DNA of 64,000 bases from Crossiella sp. CA-258035 (GTDB taxonomy: Bacteria > Actinomycetota > Actinomycetes > Mycobacteriales > Pseudonocardiaceae), in the NCBI RefSeq assembly GCF_030064675.1, contig NZ_CP116413.1, positions 1,397,001-1,461,000 on the forward strand, read 5' to 3'. The notes under the pieces were generated by a model that did not search any database, had not been told where the DNA came from, and saw only the letters and a program-made list of their open reading frames with translations. The first letter of the stretch is position 1, and each line of letters opens with the position of its first letter. The translations under genes were made by a program, and so were the position numbers. Of the stretch, positions 38,902-46,502 are shown piece by piece.

Positions 38902-39606
38902 ATGCGCCCCGAAGCACTGCACACGGCACTGGGCACCGCGGTGGCTGAGTTCCAGGCCGCCGTGACCTCGGCCGGACCGGACGCGCCGGTGCCCACCTGC
39001 CCAGGCTGGACCGCCGACGCGCTCACCGCGCACCTGGCCTCGGTGTTCGCGCTGGTCGCGGACTGGATCCGCACCGGCCGCAGGCACCCGCCGAGACCGG
39101 TCCCGGCGGCCGCGCCGGACGCCTTCGCCACCGCCTCGGCCACCCTGCTGGAGCTGCTCGACCCCGGCCAGGCCAGCCGCCCGTACCCGACCTGGTGCCC
39201 GTGGGACCGCACGATGGGGTTCTGGATCCGGCGGATGGCGCACGAGGCGGTGATCCACCGGGTGGACGCCGAGTCCGCGCTGGGCGCGGTCACCCCGGTG
39301 CCTGCCGAGCTGGCCGCGGACGGGGTGGACGAGGTGCTCACGCTGTGGCTGGGCGCTCGCCAGCCGCCGGCTGTCAGCGGCGAACACGTTGTGCGGCTCG
39401 AGGTTCCGGGCCGGGAGTGGACGATCGGGCTGAACCCCTCGGTGGTCGACTTCTGCGACGGCGCCGAGCCGGAGGCGGTGCTGCGCGGCCCGGCCAGTGC
39501 ACTGGACCTGTGGCTGTGGGGCCGGGGCGATGCGGCCGGGCTGACCGTCGAGGGCGACCCGGCCGCGGTGGCCGCGCTCCGGTCCGCGGTCGCCGCCGTC
39601 ACCTGA
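38902..39606 (+). CDS. Mycothiol-dependent maleylpyruvate isomerase-family protein
   Basis: A 234-residue DinB/MDMPI-fold protein: N-terminal helical domain with TCPGWTADALTAHLA near 33-48 and RMAHEAVIHRVDAE near 110-125, giving the three metal-binding His positions, then a C-terminal MDMPI domain ending in LWLWGRGDAAGLTVEGD. These enzymes use mycothiol as cofactor. The individual reaction is unknown. It starts at ATG 38902, divergent from eis over 58 bp. Confidence 0.85.
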   Translation: MRPEALHTALGTAVAEFQAAVTSAGPDAPVPTCPGWTADALTAHLASVFALVADWIRTGRRHPPRPVPAAAPDAFATASATLLELLDPGQASRPYPTWCPWDRTMGFWIRRMAHEAVIHRVDAESALGAVTPVPAELAADGVDEVLTLWLGARQPPAVSGEHVVRLEVPGREWTIGLNPSVVDFCDGAEPEAVLRGPASALDLWLWGRGDAAGLTVEGDPAAVAALRSAVAAVT

Positions 39607-40021
39607 TCGCGCTGCGCCAACCAGGTGAGTTTCCGCCGGTTGCCGGGTGCCGCCCTGCCCGACCGGGCTTCGCGTGACCACCCGTTCAGTGGAACAACTC
39701 GTGACTCTAAGTTATCACCCGAGAAGGTTGCGACGACCAGATGGTGGCAAGATCGATATCACTGCTTGTCACCGTTGCGGTCGGTATCGGTCGACTACGA
39801 GGCGTGTTCGCGTTCTCACTCGATCGGGAAGCGACAGCCGCCGGAATTCCCGGTTAACTAACGGCCTGTGCGGCCCGCGACCCGCACGGAAAAACCGAAC
39901 AAATCCCCCGAGAAGCGCTAGCTCGAAGGAGTGGACGTCACCACAGGTGGCTAGGTAGCAGGACGCCGTGCTGGTGTAACTCCCCGGTAACGGGACACCA
40001 GCGCGGCTTTCACCATTCCCG
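39607..40021. other. 415-bp gene-free region with a hairpin
   Basis: Lower GC than its surroundings, with no open frame that shows coding bias or a ribosome-binding site. The only structure I see is the hairpin at 39965-40007, listed separately. Confidence 0.6.
39965..40007 (-). terminator. Hairpin terminator downstream of the SUFU gene
   Basis: GCCGTGCTGGTG (39965-39976) pairs with CACCAGCGCGGC (39996-40007) over 12 bp with one G-U, and CCCCG/CGGG pairs inside the loop. It lies 15 bp beyond the stop of the leftward SUFU-domain gene. Confidence 0.6.
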
Positions 40022-40597
40022 CTATTCGAACTGGCGAGCCGCCGAAACACCCCGCCGGTGGAAATCGGTGAGATCCGGGTCCTCGTTCTCGAATGCCTTC
40101 TCCAACTGCGCCCAGCCGACACGCTGCGCGAACTCCGCCTCGCTGCTGGTGATCGGGATCAGCCAGGTCAGCTGCACCGGCCGCTCGCCCACCGTCACCG
40201 TCCGGAACTCGTCCGGCAGATAGACCGGTAACGCCGCGTAGAACGCGGTCAGCTCGTCGACCGGGAAGATCTGCCCCCTAGGCCCGATCACCTGCCCCCG
40301 CGCCAGCCCCGCGCCGGCGCCCAGCAGTTCGGCCCCGACCTGGTCCAGCAGCGCGGGCACGAACTCCTGCAGTTCCCCGTCCCTGGTGTGCATGACCAGC
40401 TCCTGCCACACCCAGCCGCCGGGCAGGTCCAGCCGGTGTGCGGACAGGCCGATGGTGGCGTGCGTGCGCACCCCGCCGAAGGGCCGGTCCGGGCCGAACC
40501 GCACGATCCGGAACGGCATCGGAGTGCCGGTGTCGTCGGTGTCCCACTCGTGTTCCGGCGGGCCGAGGTGGCGCTCCAGGTGTCGGATCAGCTGCAC
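40022..40597 (-). CDS. Suppressor-of-fused (SUFU) domain protein
   Basis: A protein of about 191 residues with the bacterial SUFU-domain pattern: LIRHLERHLGPPEHEW at the N-terminus, the THATIGLSAHRLDLPGG block, WLIPITSSEAEFAQ near 150, and the terminal FENEDPDLTDFHR. Bacterial SUFU proteins are often found as immunity proteins or near toxin genes. I chose GTG 40597; an ATG at 40672 would add 25 residues with third positions unlike coding DNA and would collide with the divergent NADAR start. Confidence 0.78.
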   Translation of the reverse strand: MQLIRHLERHLGPPEHEWDTDDTGTPMPFRIVRFGPDRPFGGVRTHATIGLSAHRLDLPGGWVWQELVMHTRDGELQEFVPALLDQVGAELLGAGAGLARGQVIGPRGQIFPVDELTAFYAALPVYLPDEFRTVTVGERPVQLTWLIPITSSEAEFAQRVGWAQLEKAFENEDPDLTDFHRRGVSAARQFE

Positions 40598-40670
40598 CAG
40601 GCGGAGTCTGCCCCGGCCAGCGGTGGCTGTCTGTGGGGCAGAGGCGTGAACCGGTGGCAGGATCTCCGCC

Positions 40671-41183
40671 ATGACCAAGGCCGATCTGCTGCTGTTCTGG
40701 GGCCACCGGCCGGAGCCCGACGGGAGCGTCGGCAAGGGCTGCCTGAGCCAGTGGTGGCCAGCCGAGCTGGACGACGACGGCCTGCGGCTGCGCAGCGCCG
40801 AGCACTACATGATGTTCCACAAGGCGCTGCTGTTCGAGGACCAGGACACCGCGGCCAAGATCCTGGCCGCCGACAACCCCGGCGAGGCCAAGACCCTCGG
40901 CCGCCAGGTCCGCTCCTTCGACTCGGCTACCTGGGCCGCCCGCCGGTTCGACATCGTGGTCGCGGGCAACCTGCTCAAGTTCACCCAGCACCCCGACCTC
41001 GGCGCCTACCTGCTCGCCACCGGCGACCGGGTCCTGGTCGAGGCCAGCCCGCTCGACCCGGTCTGGGGCATCGGCCTGGCCGCTGACGACCCGAGGGCCG
41101 CCGACCCCGCGCAGTGGCCGGGGGAGAACCTGCTCGGCTTCGCCCTGATGGCGGTGCGCGACCGCCTGCGCGCCGCCGCGTAG
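40671..41183 (+). CDS. NADAR-domain protein (YbiA-like N-glycosidase)
   Basis: A 170-residue protein with the NADAR signature: LLFWGH at the N-terminus, CLSQWWPAELDDDG, SAEHYMMFHKALLF, and the late VWGIGL and NLLGFALMAVRD blocks. NADAR enzymes hydrolyse N-glycosidic bonds in riboflavin-pathway intermediates, and some remove ADP-ribose from guanine in DNA as antitoxins. No DarT-like toxin is adjacent. The start is ATG 40671, with AGGA upstream. Confidence 0.9.
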   Translation: MTKADLLLFWGHRPEPDGSVGKGCLSQWWPAELDDDGLRLRSAEHYMMFHKALLFEDQDTAAKILAADNPGEAKTLGRQVRSFDSATWAARRFDIVVAGNLLKFTQHPDLGAYLLATGDRVLVEASPLDPVWGIGLAADDPRAADPAQWPGENLLGFALMAVRDRLRAAA

Positions 41184-41255
41184 TCGTCACCGCGCCGTCG
41201 AACGCCGGTCACCTGAGGACGTAGGCTCAGTGGGCAGGCGTGTCGAGGAGGTTCG

Positions 41256-41924
41256 GTGCTGTACAGGTTGCTCAAGCGGCTACTGGGTCGGCTGGTCCGG
41301 TTGGTGTGGCGCCCCACGGTGATCGGGCTGGACAACCTGCCCAAGAAGGGCGCGTTCATCCTGGCCGCGAACCACCTGTCCTTCGCCGACAGCCTGATGC
41401 TCCCCCTGGTCGTCCCCCGCCAGGTCGCCTTCCTGGCCAAGGCCGAGTACTTCACCGGCAAGGGCGTCAAGGGCGCCATCATGCGCTGGGTCTTCACCGC
41501 CCTCGGCCAGATCCCGGTCGAACGCGGCAAGGGCCGAGCCGCCGGCCAGGCCCTGGACACCGCCCTGGAGGTCCTGCAGGCAGGCGGCGCCTTCGGCATC
41601 TACCCCGAGGGCACCCGCTCCCGCGACGGCCAGCTGCACCGCGGCCACGTCGGCGTCGCCCGCCTCGCCCTCACCAGCGGCGCCCCGGTCATCCCGGTCG
41701 GCCTGATCGGCACCGACCGCCTCCAGCCCGTCGGCAAGAAGATCCCCCGCATCCGCCCGGTCACCATCCACTTCGGCAAGCCGCTGGAGTTCAACCGGTA
41801 CGACGGGATGAACGAGTCCCTGCCGATCCTGCGCTCGGTGACCGACGAGATCATGTACCAGATCATGGAACTCTCGGGCCAGGAGTACGTCGACCGCTAC
41901 GAGAAGCCCCCAGCCGCCGCCTGA
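41256..41924 (+). CDS. 1-acyl-sn-glycerol-3-phosphate acyltransferase family (PlsC-like)
   Basis: A membrane-associated acyltransferase of phospholipid synthesis, 222 residues. It has NHLSFAD (the NHx4D catalytic motif) near 39-45, GQIPVERGKG (block II) and YPEGTRSRDG (block III), followed by PVIPVGLIGT. The N-terminus is basic and amphipathic (LYRLLKRLLGRLVRLVWRP), suiting membrane attachment. The start is GTG 41256, preceded by GAGGAGG. The acyl acceptor is inferred from the family only. Confidence 0.92.
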   Translation: MLYRLLKRLLGRLVRLVWRPTVIGLDNLPKKGAFILAANHLSFADSLMLPLVVPRQVAFLAKAEYFTGKGVKGAIMRWVFTALGQIPVERGKGRAAGQALDTALEVLQAGGAFGIYPEGTRSRDGQLHRGHVGVARLALTSGAPVIPVGLIGTDRLQPVGKKIPRIRPVTIHFGKPLEFNRYDGMNESLPILRSVTDEIMYQIMELSGQEYVDRYEKPPAAA

Positions 41925-42017
41925 TCCGCTTCTTTCCCGCTTGGGCTGAATTTTTCCGCTCTGCTCGGCACTTCTCGGTAGTGTCTTCGCCACGTGCGAC
42001 AGCAGGGAGGGCTGGCC

Positions 42018-43400
42018 GTGGCGGGGTTGGACGTTGTTCGACTGCTGGACACATTGCGGGTCAACACCGCATCAGGACAACCTGCGCGCCACCAGCCGCT
42101 TTTGTTGTTGTGGGCGGCTGGCAGGGCGGCCCGCGGCGCGGCACGGATGACCTCGTGGCAGTCGGTCCGAGCGGAGCTGACCGACCTGCTCGACAAGTTC
42201 GGTCGCCCCGGCGCGAAGGCGAGTCCGGAGTATCCCTTTGTTGCGCTGGCACACACCGCGTTCTGGGAGTTGGACGGACACAGCGAAGCGGTGCCAGCGG
42301 CGCACAGTTCCGGGGTGGCGAGGTGGCTGACGCGCAACAAGCCGTCTGGCGGTCTGACCGCGCCGGTGTACCGCATTCTGGCCACAGAGCACGGCCGGCG
42401 CAACGCGTTCGCCCGCAAGATCATCGACCGCTACTTCCCCGGCGAAGACACCGAGGCACTGCTGGCCGCCGTGCAGTTGGGCGACCTCACCTTCGATCGC
42501 TTTGGTGAGGTGCCCTGGGCCCCGGTGGGTACCCACTTCGTCGATCGGGACGCAGCCTTCTACGCCCACGTGCACCGCCAACGTCAGGCAGGCATCTGCG
42601 GCAAGCAGTCTGAGTGCGCCCAGTCCATCGTCGTCAGTGGTGGTTACGAGGATGACGAGGACCTAGGTGACGTCATTATCTACACAGGTCAAGGCGGCAA
42701 CGAAGGAAAGAAGCAGATTGCAGACCAGACGCTAACTCTTGGCAATAAGGCGTTGGCAAACAGCTGCGAGGAAGAAGAGCCCGTTCGGGTTATTCGCGGC
42801 TACAAGGGAGATCCTCGGTTTTCTCCGGACTCGGGGTATCGATACGACGGCCTCTATCGTGTGGCGGCATACTGGTCCGAAAAGGGTAAGTCTGGCTTTC
42901 TTGTGTGGCGCTACAAGATGGTCAAGTATATCCTCTCTGGTATCGAGGTTCCGCTGGCTGAGGCGGTAGCCAAGGCGGAGAAGACTGCCCTGACTGCACC
43001 GCCTGGTGCGGCGAAGCCAGGGCGCAAGTCGCAGCTCAGCAGCAAGATTGACCGATCCATCAAGGTGGTCAAGTGGGTCAAGAAGAAGCACGGCAGTAGG
43101 TGTCAGATCTGCGGCTTGCGGCTAGAAGTGCCCAATTCCTATTATGCGGAGACGGCGCACATCAAGCCGCTGGGCACCCCATTTGACGGTCCGGACGTGC
43201 CGGAGAACACCCTCTGTCTGTGCCCGAACCACCATGCCCTGTTTGATCGCGGTGCCGTCCTTATTGAGGATGACCTGACGATCGTTAACGAGATAACCGG
43301 CAAAGAAATGGGCACGCTGGTGACGGTCGCCGGGCACAATATCGAGGTGGAATACCTGGCTTGGCACCGCAACTACTTCCGCAACCGTGCCATCAGCTAG
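42018..43400 (+). CDS. Modification-dependent endonuclease, SBD-SRA-HNH (ScoMcrA-like)
   Basis: A 460-residue type IV restriction enzyme. Residues about 4-150 resemble the phosphorothioate sulfur-binding domain (HQPLLLLWAAGR at 25-36, PEYPFVALAHTAFWEL near 70-85). Residues about 167-315 are an SRA (YDG) domain that flips modified cytosine (VSGGYEDDEDLGDVIIYTGQGG region, then YRYDGLYRV). Residues 355-430 are an HNH nuclease with C362xxC365, AHIKPLG and NTLCLCPNHHALFD. S. coelicolor ScoMcrA combines the same three modules and cuts near methylated or phosphorothioated sites. The start is GTG 42018, with GGGAGG 7 nt upstream. GC drops in the SRA-HNH part, suggesting transfer. Its stop overlaps the convergent gene by 4 bp. 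Confidence 0.85.
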   Translation: MAGLDVVRLLDTLRVNTASGQPARHQPLLLLWAAGRAARGAARMTSWQSVRAELTDLLDKFGRPGAKASPEYPFVALAHTAFWELDGHSEAVPAAHSSGVARWLTRNKPSGGLTAPVYRILATEHGRRNAFARKIIDRYFPGEDTEALLAAVQLGDLTFDRFGEVPWAPVGTHFVDRDAAFYAHVHRQRQAGICGKQSECAQSIVVSGGYEDDEDLGDVIIYTGQGGNEGKKQIADQTLTLGNKALANSCEEEEPVRVIRGYKGDPRFSPDSGYRYDGLYRVAAYWSEKGKSGFLVWRYKMVKYILSGIEVPLAEAVAKAEKTALTAPPGAAKPGRKSQLSSKIDRSIKVVKWVKKKHGSRCQICGLRLEVPNSYYAETAHIKPLGTPFDGPDVPENTLCLCPNHHALFDRGAVLIEDDLTIVNEITGKEMGTLVTVAGHNIEVEYLAWHRNYFRNRAIS

Positions 43401-43891
43401 CCCCGGTCCGGGGTCGCCAGCGGCACCAGCTGCCGGTCCCCGACCCTGGTCAGCAGCGCCAGCGGCTTGCTGGCCAGGGTCAGTGCCAGGACCACCCAGC
43501 GCGGCTTGCCCAGTTCGCGCGCGATCGGTCCCGCGAAGGCCGCCATCAGCGCCGTCAGCCCCGGCAGTGGCCGCACCGACAGCGTGATCGCGGAGATCAG
43601 CCCCTCCGCGTTCAGTTCGACCCGCGCCGTCTCCTCCAGCTCCTGCCCACCCACGGTCGCCGTGTGCACCAGCACCCGCGTCCGCTCGTCACCCACGTCA
43701 GACCGGTACCGCAGCCCCTTCAGCTCCCGCAGGGCCACGGTCAGCACCGCGCGCACCTCGGCCTTGCCCTCGAACCGCACCCGCATCGTCAGTGGCGAGT
43801 GCAGCACCACGTCCTCGGCCAGGGTCGCCAGCACTCCCGTCAGGTCTCCGGCCTCACCGGCGGTGCGGTAGCGCTCAGTTGTCGTGCTCAT
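43397..43891 (-). CDS. NTF2-like / SnoaL-type small protein
   Basis: A 164-residue protein with a cone-shaped NTF2-like fold at residues 1-100 (ERYRTAGEAGDLTGVLATLAEDVVLHSPLT is the diagnostic N-terminal helix and strand, in two parts). The hydrophobic C-terminus contains LTALMAAFAGPIA and VVLALTLASKPLALL. The function is unknown; such proteins are often isomerases, hydrolases or lipid-pocket proteins. Its start lies inside the TetR gene (17-bp overlap), so it is coupled to and probably controlled by TetR. Confidence 0.8.
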   Translation of the reverse strand: MSTTTERYRTAGEAGDLTGVLATLAEDVVLHSPLTMRVRFEGKAEVRAVLTVALRELKGLRYRSDVGDERTRVLVHTATVGGQELEETARVELNAEGLISAITLSVRPLPGLTALMAAFAGPIARELGKPRWVVLALTLASKPLALLTRVGDRQLVPLATPDRG

Positions 43892-44519
43892 CGTGGTTCC
43901 CCTCGGTAGTGGTCAGTCCGTGCAGTCCGCGCCAGATCAGGTCCGCGGTCAGCGCCTCGATCTGCGGCCGGGTGACCTCCGGATTCCGCAGCCACCAGGA
44001 CGCCATCGCGTTCACCGTCCACTTGGTCGCCTCCGCCAAGGCAGCCGCGCCCTGCTCGCGGGACAGTCCTGGCGGCAGGCCGAGGTGCGGAATCCGGTGC
44101 AGCAGCGCGGTCAGCGCCGCCGACGCGTCGTCCTGACCACGCTGGTGGGCAGGCGCGACAGCCGGATCAGCGGGCGGTTCGCCGAACAACAACCGCCACC
44201 CCACCTCATTGCGCTCGATCCACCCGAAGATCAGCGACAACGTGTGCCGCACCAACCCCTCCGGCGACAACGAGCCAGGCGGAGCCCCCCAAGCAAGGTT
44301 CAGCTCAGCGGCATGCTCCTCGATCACCGCCCGGTACAACGCATCCTTGTCAGCAAAGTGGTCGTACAACACCGGCGTGGTAACCCCCGAAGCCGCAGCC
44401 ACCTCCCGCATAGAGGCCCCCACAAACCCCCGAGCCGCAAACACCCCACCAGCAGCCCGAAGAATCACCCCCCGCCGCTCAGCAGGGCTAAGACGCTTAC
44501 GAGACCCGTTACCTGACAT
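43875..44519 (-). CDS. TetR-family transcriptional regulator
   Basis: A 214-residue regulator with an N-terminal HTH at about 14-60 (ILRAAGGVFAARGFVGASMREVA then SGVTTPVLYDHFADKDAL) and a Trp-rich ligand-binding domain (WIERNEVGWRLL, ATKWTVNAMASWWLR). The ATG start at 44519 sits inside an inverted-repeat operator, with a second operator 31 bp upstream, so autorepression is likely. It is co-transcribed with the NTF2-like gene. The ligand is unknown. Confidence 0.9.
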   Translation of the reverse strand: MSGNGSRKRLSPAERRGVILRAAGGVFAARGFVGASMREVAAASGVTTPVLYDHFADKDALYRAVIEEHAAELNLAWGAPPGSLSPEGLVRHTLSLIFGWIERNEVGWRLLFGEPPADPAVAPAHQRGQDDASAALTALLHRIPHLGLPPGLSREQGAAALAEATKWTVNAMASWWLRNPEVTRPQIEALTADLIWRGLHGLTTTEGNHDEHDN

Positions 44520-44528
44520 CAGTTAGGT
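44511..44528. promoter_or_regulatory. TetR operator O1, overlapping the tetR start codon
   Basis: ACCTGAC-n4-GTTAGGT (44511-44517, 44522-44528), with one mismatch between half-sites, covers the ATG of the TetR gene. Confidence 0.7.
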
Positions 44529-44541
44529 ACCGTACAGCAAA

Positions 44542-44559
44542 ACCTAACCCCCGTCAGGT
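44542..44559. promoter_or_regulatory. TetR operator O2
   Basis: ACCTAAC-n4-GTCAGGT (44542-44548, 44553-44559). It has the same half-sites and the same 4-nt spacer as O1. The two sites are 31 bp apart, about three helical turns. Confidence 0.7.
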
Positions 44560-44646
44560 AGCGACGCGAAGCGAGCAGAAGGGGGTCCGGGGGCGAAGCC
44601 CGCCGGCGTGGGGGCGCGGGGGCTCGGCCCCCGCTGAAATGGCGAA

Positions 44647-44683
44647 ACGCCCCGGGGAAGCGCAAAGCGCGACCACGGGGCGT
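44647..44683 (-). terminator. Hairpin terminator downstream of tRNA-Gly
   Basis: ACGCCCCG (44647-44654) and CGGGGCGT (44676-44683) pair over 8 bp just beyond the 3' end of the leftward tRNA gene. The flanking 44560-44645 stretch is GC-rich with further small hairpins and no gene. Confidence 0.55.
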
Positions 44684-44689
44684 GCGGCG

Positions 44690-44763
44690 TGGAGCGGGCG
44701 ACGGGAATCGAACCCGCGTAGCTAGTTTGGAAGACTAGGGCTCTACCATTGAGCTACGCCCGC
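44690..44763 (-). tRNA. tRNA-Gly (anticodon TCC)
   Basis: On the minus strand a 74-nt cloverleaf: acceptor GCGGGCG pairs with CGCCCGC, D-arm GCTC-GAGC, anticodon stem CTAGT/ACTAG around CTTCCAA (anticodon TCC), T-arm CGGGTTCGATTCCCG, and encoded CCA at 44690-44692. Confidence 0.95.
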
Positions 44764-44834
44764 GTTGGAGCCCGGTTGCCTGGGCTCCGGTGTAAGGGTA
44801 GCGGGTCGCACGGTATGGTCTGCACGCGGTACCC

Positions 44835-44908
44835 CGGGATGTGGCGCAGCTTGGTAGCGCATCCGCTTTGGGAGCGGAGGGTCGCAGGTTCAAATCCTGT
44901 CATCCCGA
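44835..44908 (+). tRNA. tRNA-Pro (anticodon TGG)
   Basis: A 74-nt cloverleaf: acceptor CGGGATG pairs with CATCCCG, D-arm GCGC-GCGC, anticodon stem TCCGC/GCGGA with loop TTTGGGA (anticodon TGG), T-arm CAGGTTCAAATCCTG, discriminator A. CCA is not encoded. It is divergent from tRNA-Gly with 71 bp between. Confidence 0.95.
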
Positions 44909-44920
44909 CTCGACCTCTGG

Positions 44921-44958
44921 CCTCCCCATGCCCACGGAGAACGTGGGCCTTGGGGAGG
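44921..44958 (+). terminator. Hairpin terminator after tRNA-Pro
   Basis: CCTCCCCA/TGGGGAGG (44921-44928, 44951-44958) enclose GCCCACG/CGTGGGC (44930-44936, 44942-44948), a long nearly perfect stem 12 nt after the tRNA. Confidence 0.8.
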
Positions 44959-45049
44959 TCGTCGTAGCGTTTACCCGGGGGCCGAGCCCCCGGACCCCAC
45001 GGTGCGGTTGGTGCTGAACCAGCCCGGTTGCGTGTGTGGGTATGTGTGG

Positions 45050-45640
45050 TTAGTCGTCCAGGCCCAGTCTTACGCCGTAGCGGATCAGGGCGTGTCGGTC
45101 TGGTAGGTCCAGCTTGTTCTGGAGTCTGCTGATGGTGTTGCGGACTGTCTTGGGGCTCACCAGCAAGCGTTCGGCGATTGTCGTGGTGTCCAGGCGTTTT
45201 GCCAGTAGGCGTAGGAGTTCGTGTTCTCGGTCTGTTAGCTCGTGGGGTGGGGCTGGGGCTGTTAGGGGTTCGCCGGTGCAGGCCTGGTCGATGGCTGCTC
45301 TTAGTTCTGTGGGGCCCGCGCCTTTGAGTAGGTAGCCGGTGGCGCCTGCCTTGATGGACTTGAGGATGGCCTCTTGGTCTTCGGAGACGGTGAGCACGAC
45401 CACGCGGATGCTGGGGTCCCTGGCCAGGATCTTGGTGGTGGCCTCGTAGCCGTCCATGACGGGCATGGCCAGGTCCATCAGGACCAGGTGGGGGGCTGTC
45501 TCGGCGGCCAGGCGGACCGCTTCGAAGCCGTCGGCGGCCAGGCCGACTATCTCGTGGCCGTCGCCGCGGAGCAGGTCGCGCAGGCCGATGCGGAACAGGG
45601 GGTGGTCGTCGGCGATCAGGATGCGCAGGGGCGGCGGCAT
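45050..45640 (-). CDS. NarL/LuxR-family response regulator (orphan)
   Basis: A 196-residue regulator. The receiver domain (5-120) has acidic Asp11-Asp12 and phospho-acceptor Asp56 in LMDLAMP, a conserved Thr in VVVLTVSED and Lys in GYLLKGA. The LuxR-type HTH (about 133-190) contains LTDREHELLRLLAKRLDTTT and SPKTVRNTISRLQNKL. No histidine kinase gene is within reach. The lipoprotein gene upstream ends 13 bp before it on the same strand. Confidence 0.92.
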   Translation of the reverse strand: MPPPLRILIADDHPLFRIGLRDLLRGDGHEIVGLAADGFEAVRLAAETAPHLVLMDLAMPVMDGYEATTKILARDPSIRVVVLTVSEDQEAILKSIKAGATGYLLKGAGPTELRAAIDQACTGEPLTAPAPPHELTDREHELLRLLAKRLDTTTIAERLLVSPKTVRNTISRLQNKLDLPDRHALIRYGVRLGLDD

Positions 45641-45653
45641 GGGGGGGCGGGGC

Positions 45654-46250
45654 TCAGTGGTGGCCGGGCAGGGCGGCGAAGACGCAGCCTTCGGCGTCGG
45701 CGGGGAAGGTGTCCGCTTGCACGCCCGCCATCGGTTTGCACCACAGGTGGCGGAGGCCGAGCTTCTCCGAGCCGAACTCGGCTGAGGTGACCGCGAAGCC
45801 GTTGCCGAAGCCGAAGTCCGGGTTCTCCGTGATGGTGCCCTCGCGCAGGCCGCGCAGCCAGAACTCCTGCATGGACTTGATCTTGTCAGGTTTGAGCAGC
45901 ACCAGGCCGATCTTGGCGTGTTCCGGCACCGCGCAGGTGGCCCACTCGGCGATGAACGGCTCGTACCGCAGGGCGCGCACCTCGCCGAGGTAGCCGGGCA
46001 GCTCCGCCTTGCTGACAGTTCTGGCGTCCGTGCAGGCGCCGGTCTTCTGCTTCATCCAGTCGATCAGCGCGGTCATCGAGGGCATCGGCTCGCCGAGGGC
46101 GGCCGAGCCGGCGCGCGGGCCGCTCGCGGCGCTGGTCGGGCCGCCGTGCGCGTGCGCTGGGTGAGCTGGTTGGCCGTCGCCGCAGGCCGCCAGTAGGAGC
46201 AGCCCGGTGAGCAGTGCCGGAAGTCCTTGCCGCCAACGGGATCTCGTCAT
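45654..46250 (-). CDS. Secreted lipoprotein, unknown function
   Basis: A 198-residue protein: basic N-terminus, hydrophobic helix and lipobox LLAAC with Cys near residue 23, a His/Ala/Ser-rich linker (HPAHAHGG), then a globular domain with four Cys (GACTD, ATCAV, LWCKP, EGCVF). The start is ATG 46250, with a GGGAGAGGG ribosome-binding region. I recognise no domain. It may form an operon with the response regulator 13 bp downstream, so an envelope-sensing link is possible but unproven. Confidence 0.75.
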   Translation of the reverse strand: MTRSRWRQGLPALLTGLLLLAACGDGQPAHPAHAHGGPTSAASGPRAGSAALGEPMPSMTALIDWMKQKTGACTDARTVSKAELPGYLGEVRALRYEPFIAEWATCAVPEHAKIGLVLLKPDKIKSMQEFWLRGLREGTITENPDFGFGNGFAVTSAEFGSEKLGLRHLWCKPMAGVQADTFPADAEGCVFAALPGHH

Positions 46251-46502
46251 CGACTCGCCCTCTCCCTGAACGGACCGGCGGCGGGATGATCCGAAACTGA
46301 GCGTAGGCAAGCAGGGGTTCGGGCACAACGGTTCCGGCGACGCGGGGTCAGCGCTCGATCACGCTGAGCGGCTGGTTCGCGGGGTGTTGGCGCACCCGCG
46401 ACCGAAGTACTCGGCGGGTGCGCTTAGACTCGCCGGAGGACCCGGCGCCGCTGGCGTGCGGGTGTTGGCACGCGCCTGTTTTTGTTCGCACGAGGAGAAT
46501 AC

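Noticed and set aside
39625-39958. Small genes in the gap after the mycothiol-type enzyme
   Set aside because: Several short overlapping frames exist, but none shows codon-position GC bias or a start signal.
40598-40672. N-terminal extension of the SUFU gene to ATG 40672
   Set aside because: Third positions are unusually A/T-rich there, the domain begins after 40597, and the longer form would leave no promoter for the divergent NADAR gene.
41994-42017. Earlier GTG start of the SBD-SRA-HNH gene
   Set aside because: GTG 42018 has GGGAGG at the right distance; GTG 41994 has no ribosome-binding site.
44560-44690. Possible riboswitch or ncRNA in the GC-rich stretch beside tRNA-Gly
   Set aside because: Only short G/C hairpins of a kind common in these genomes; no recognisable conserved core.
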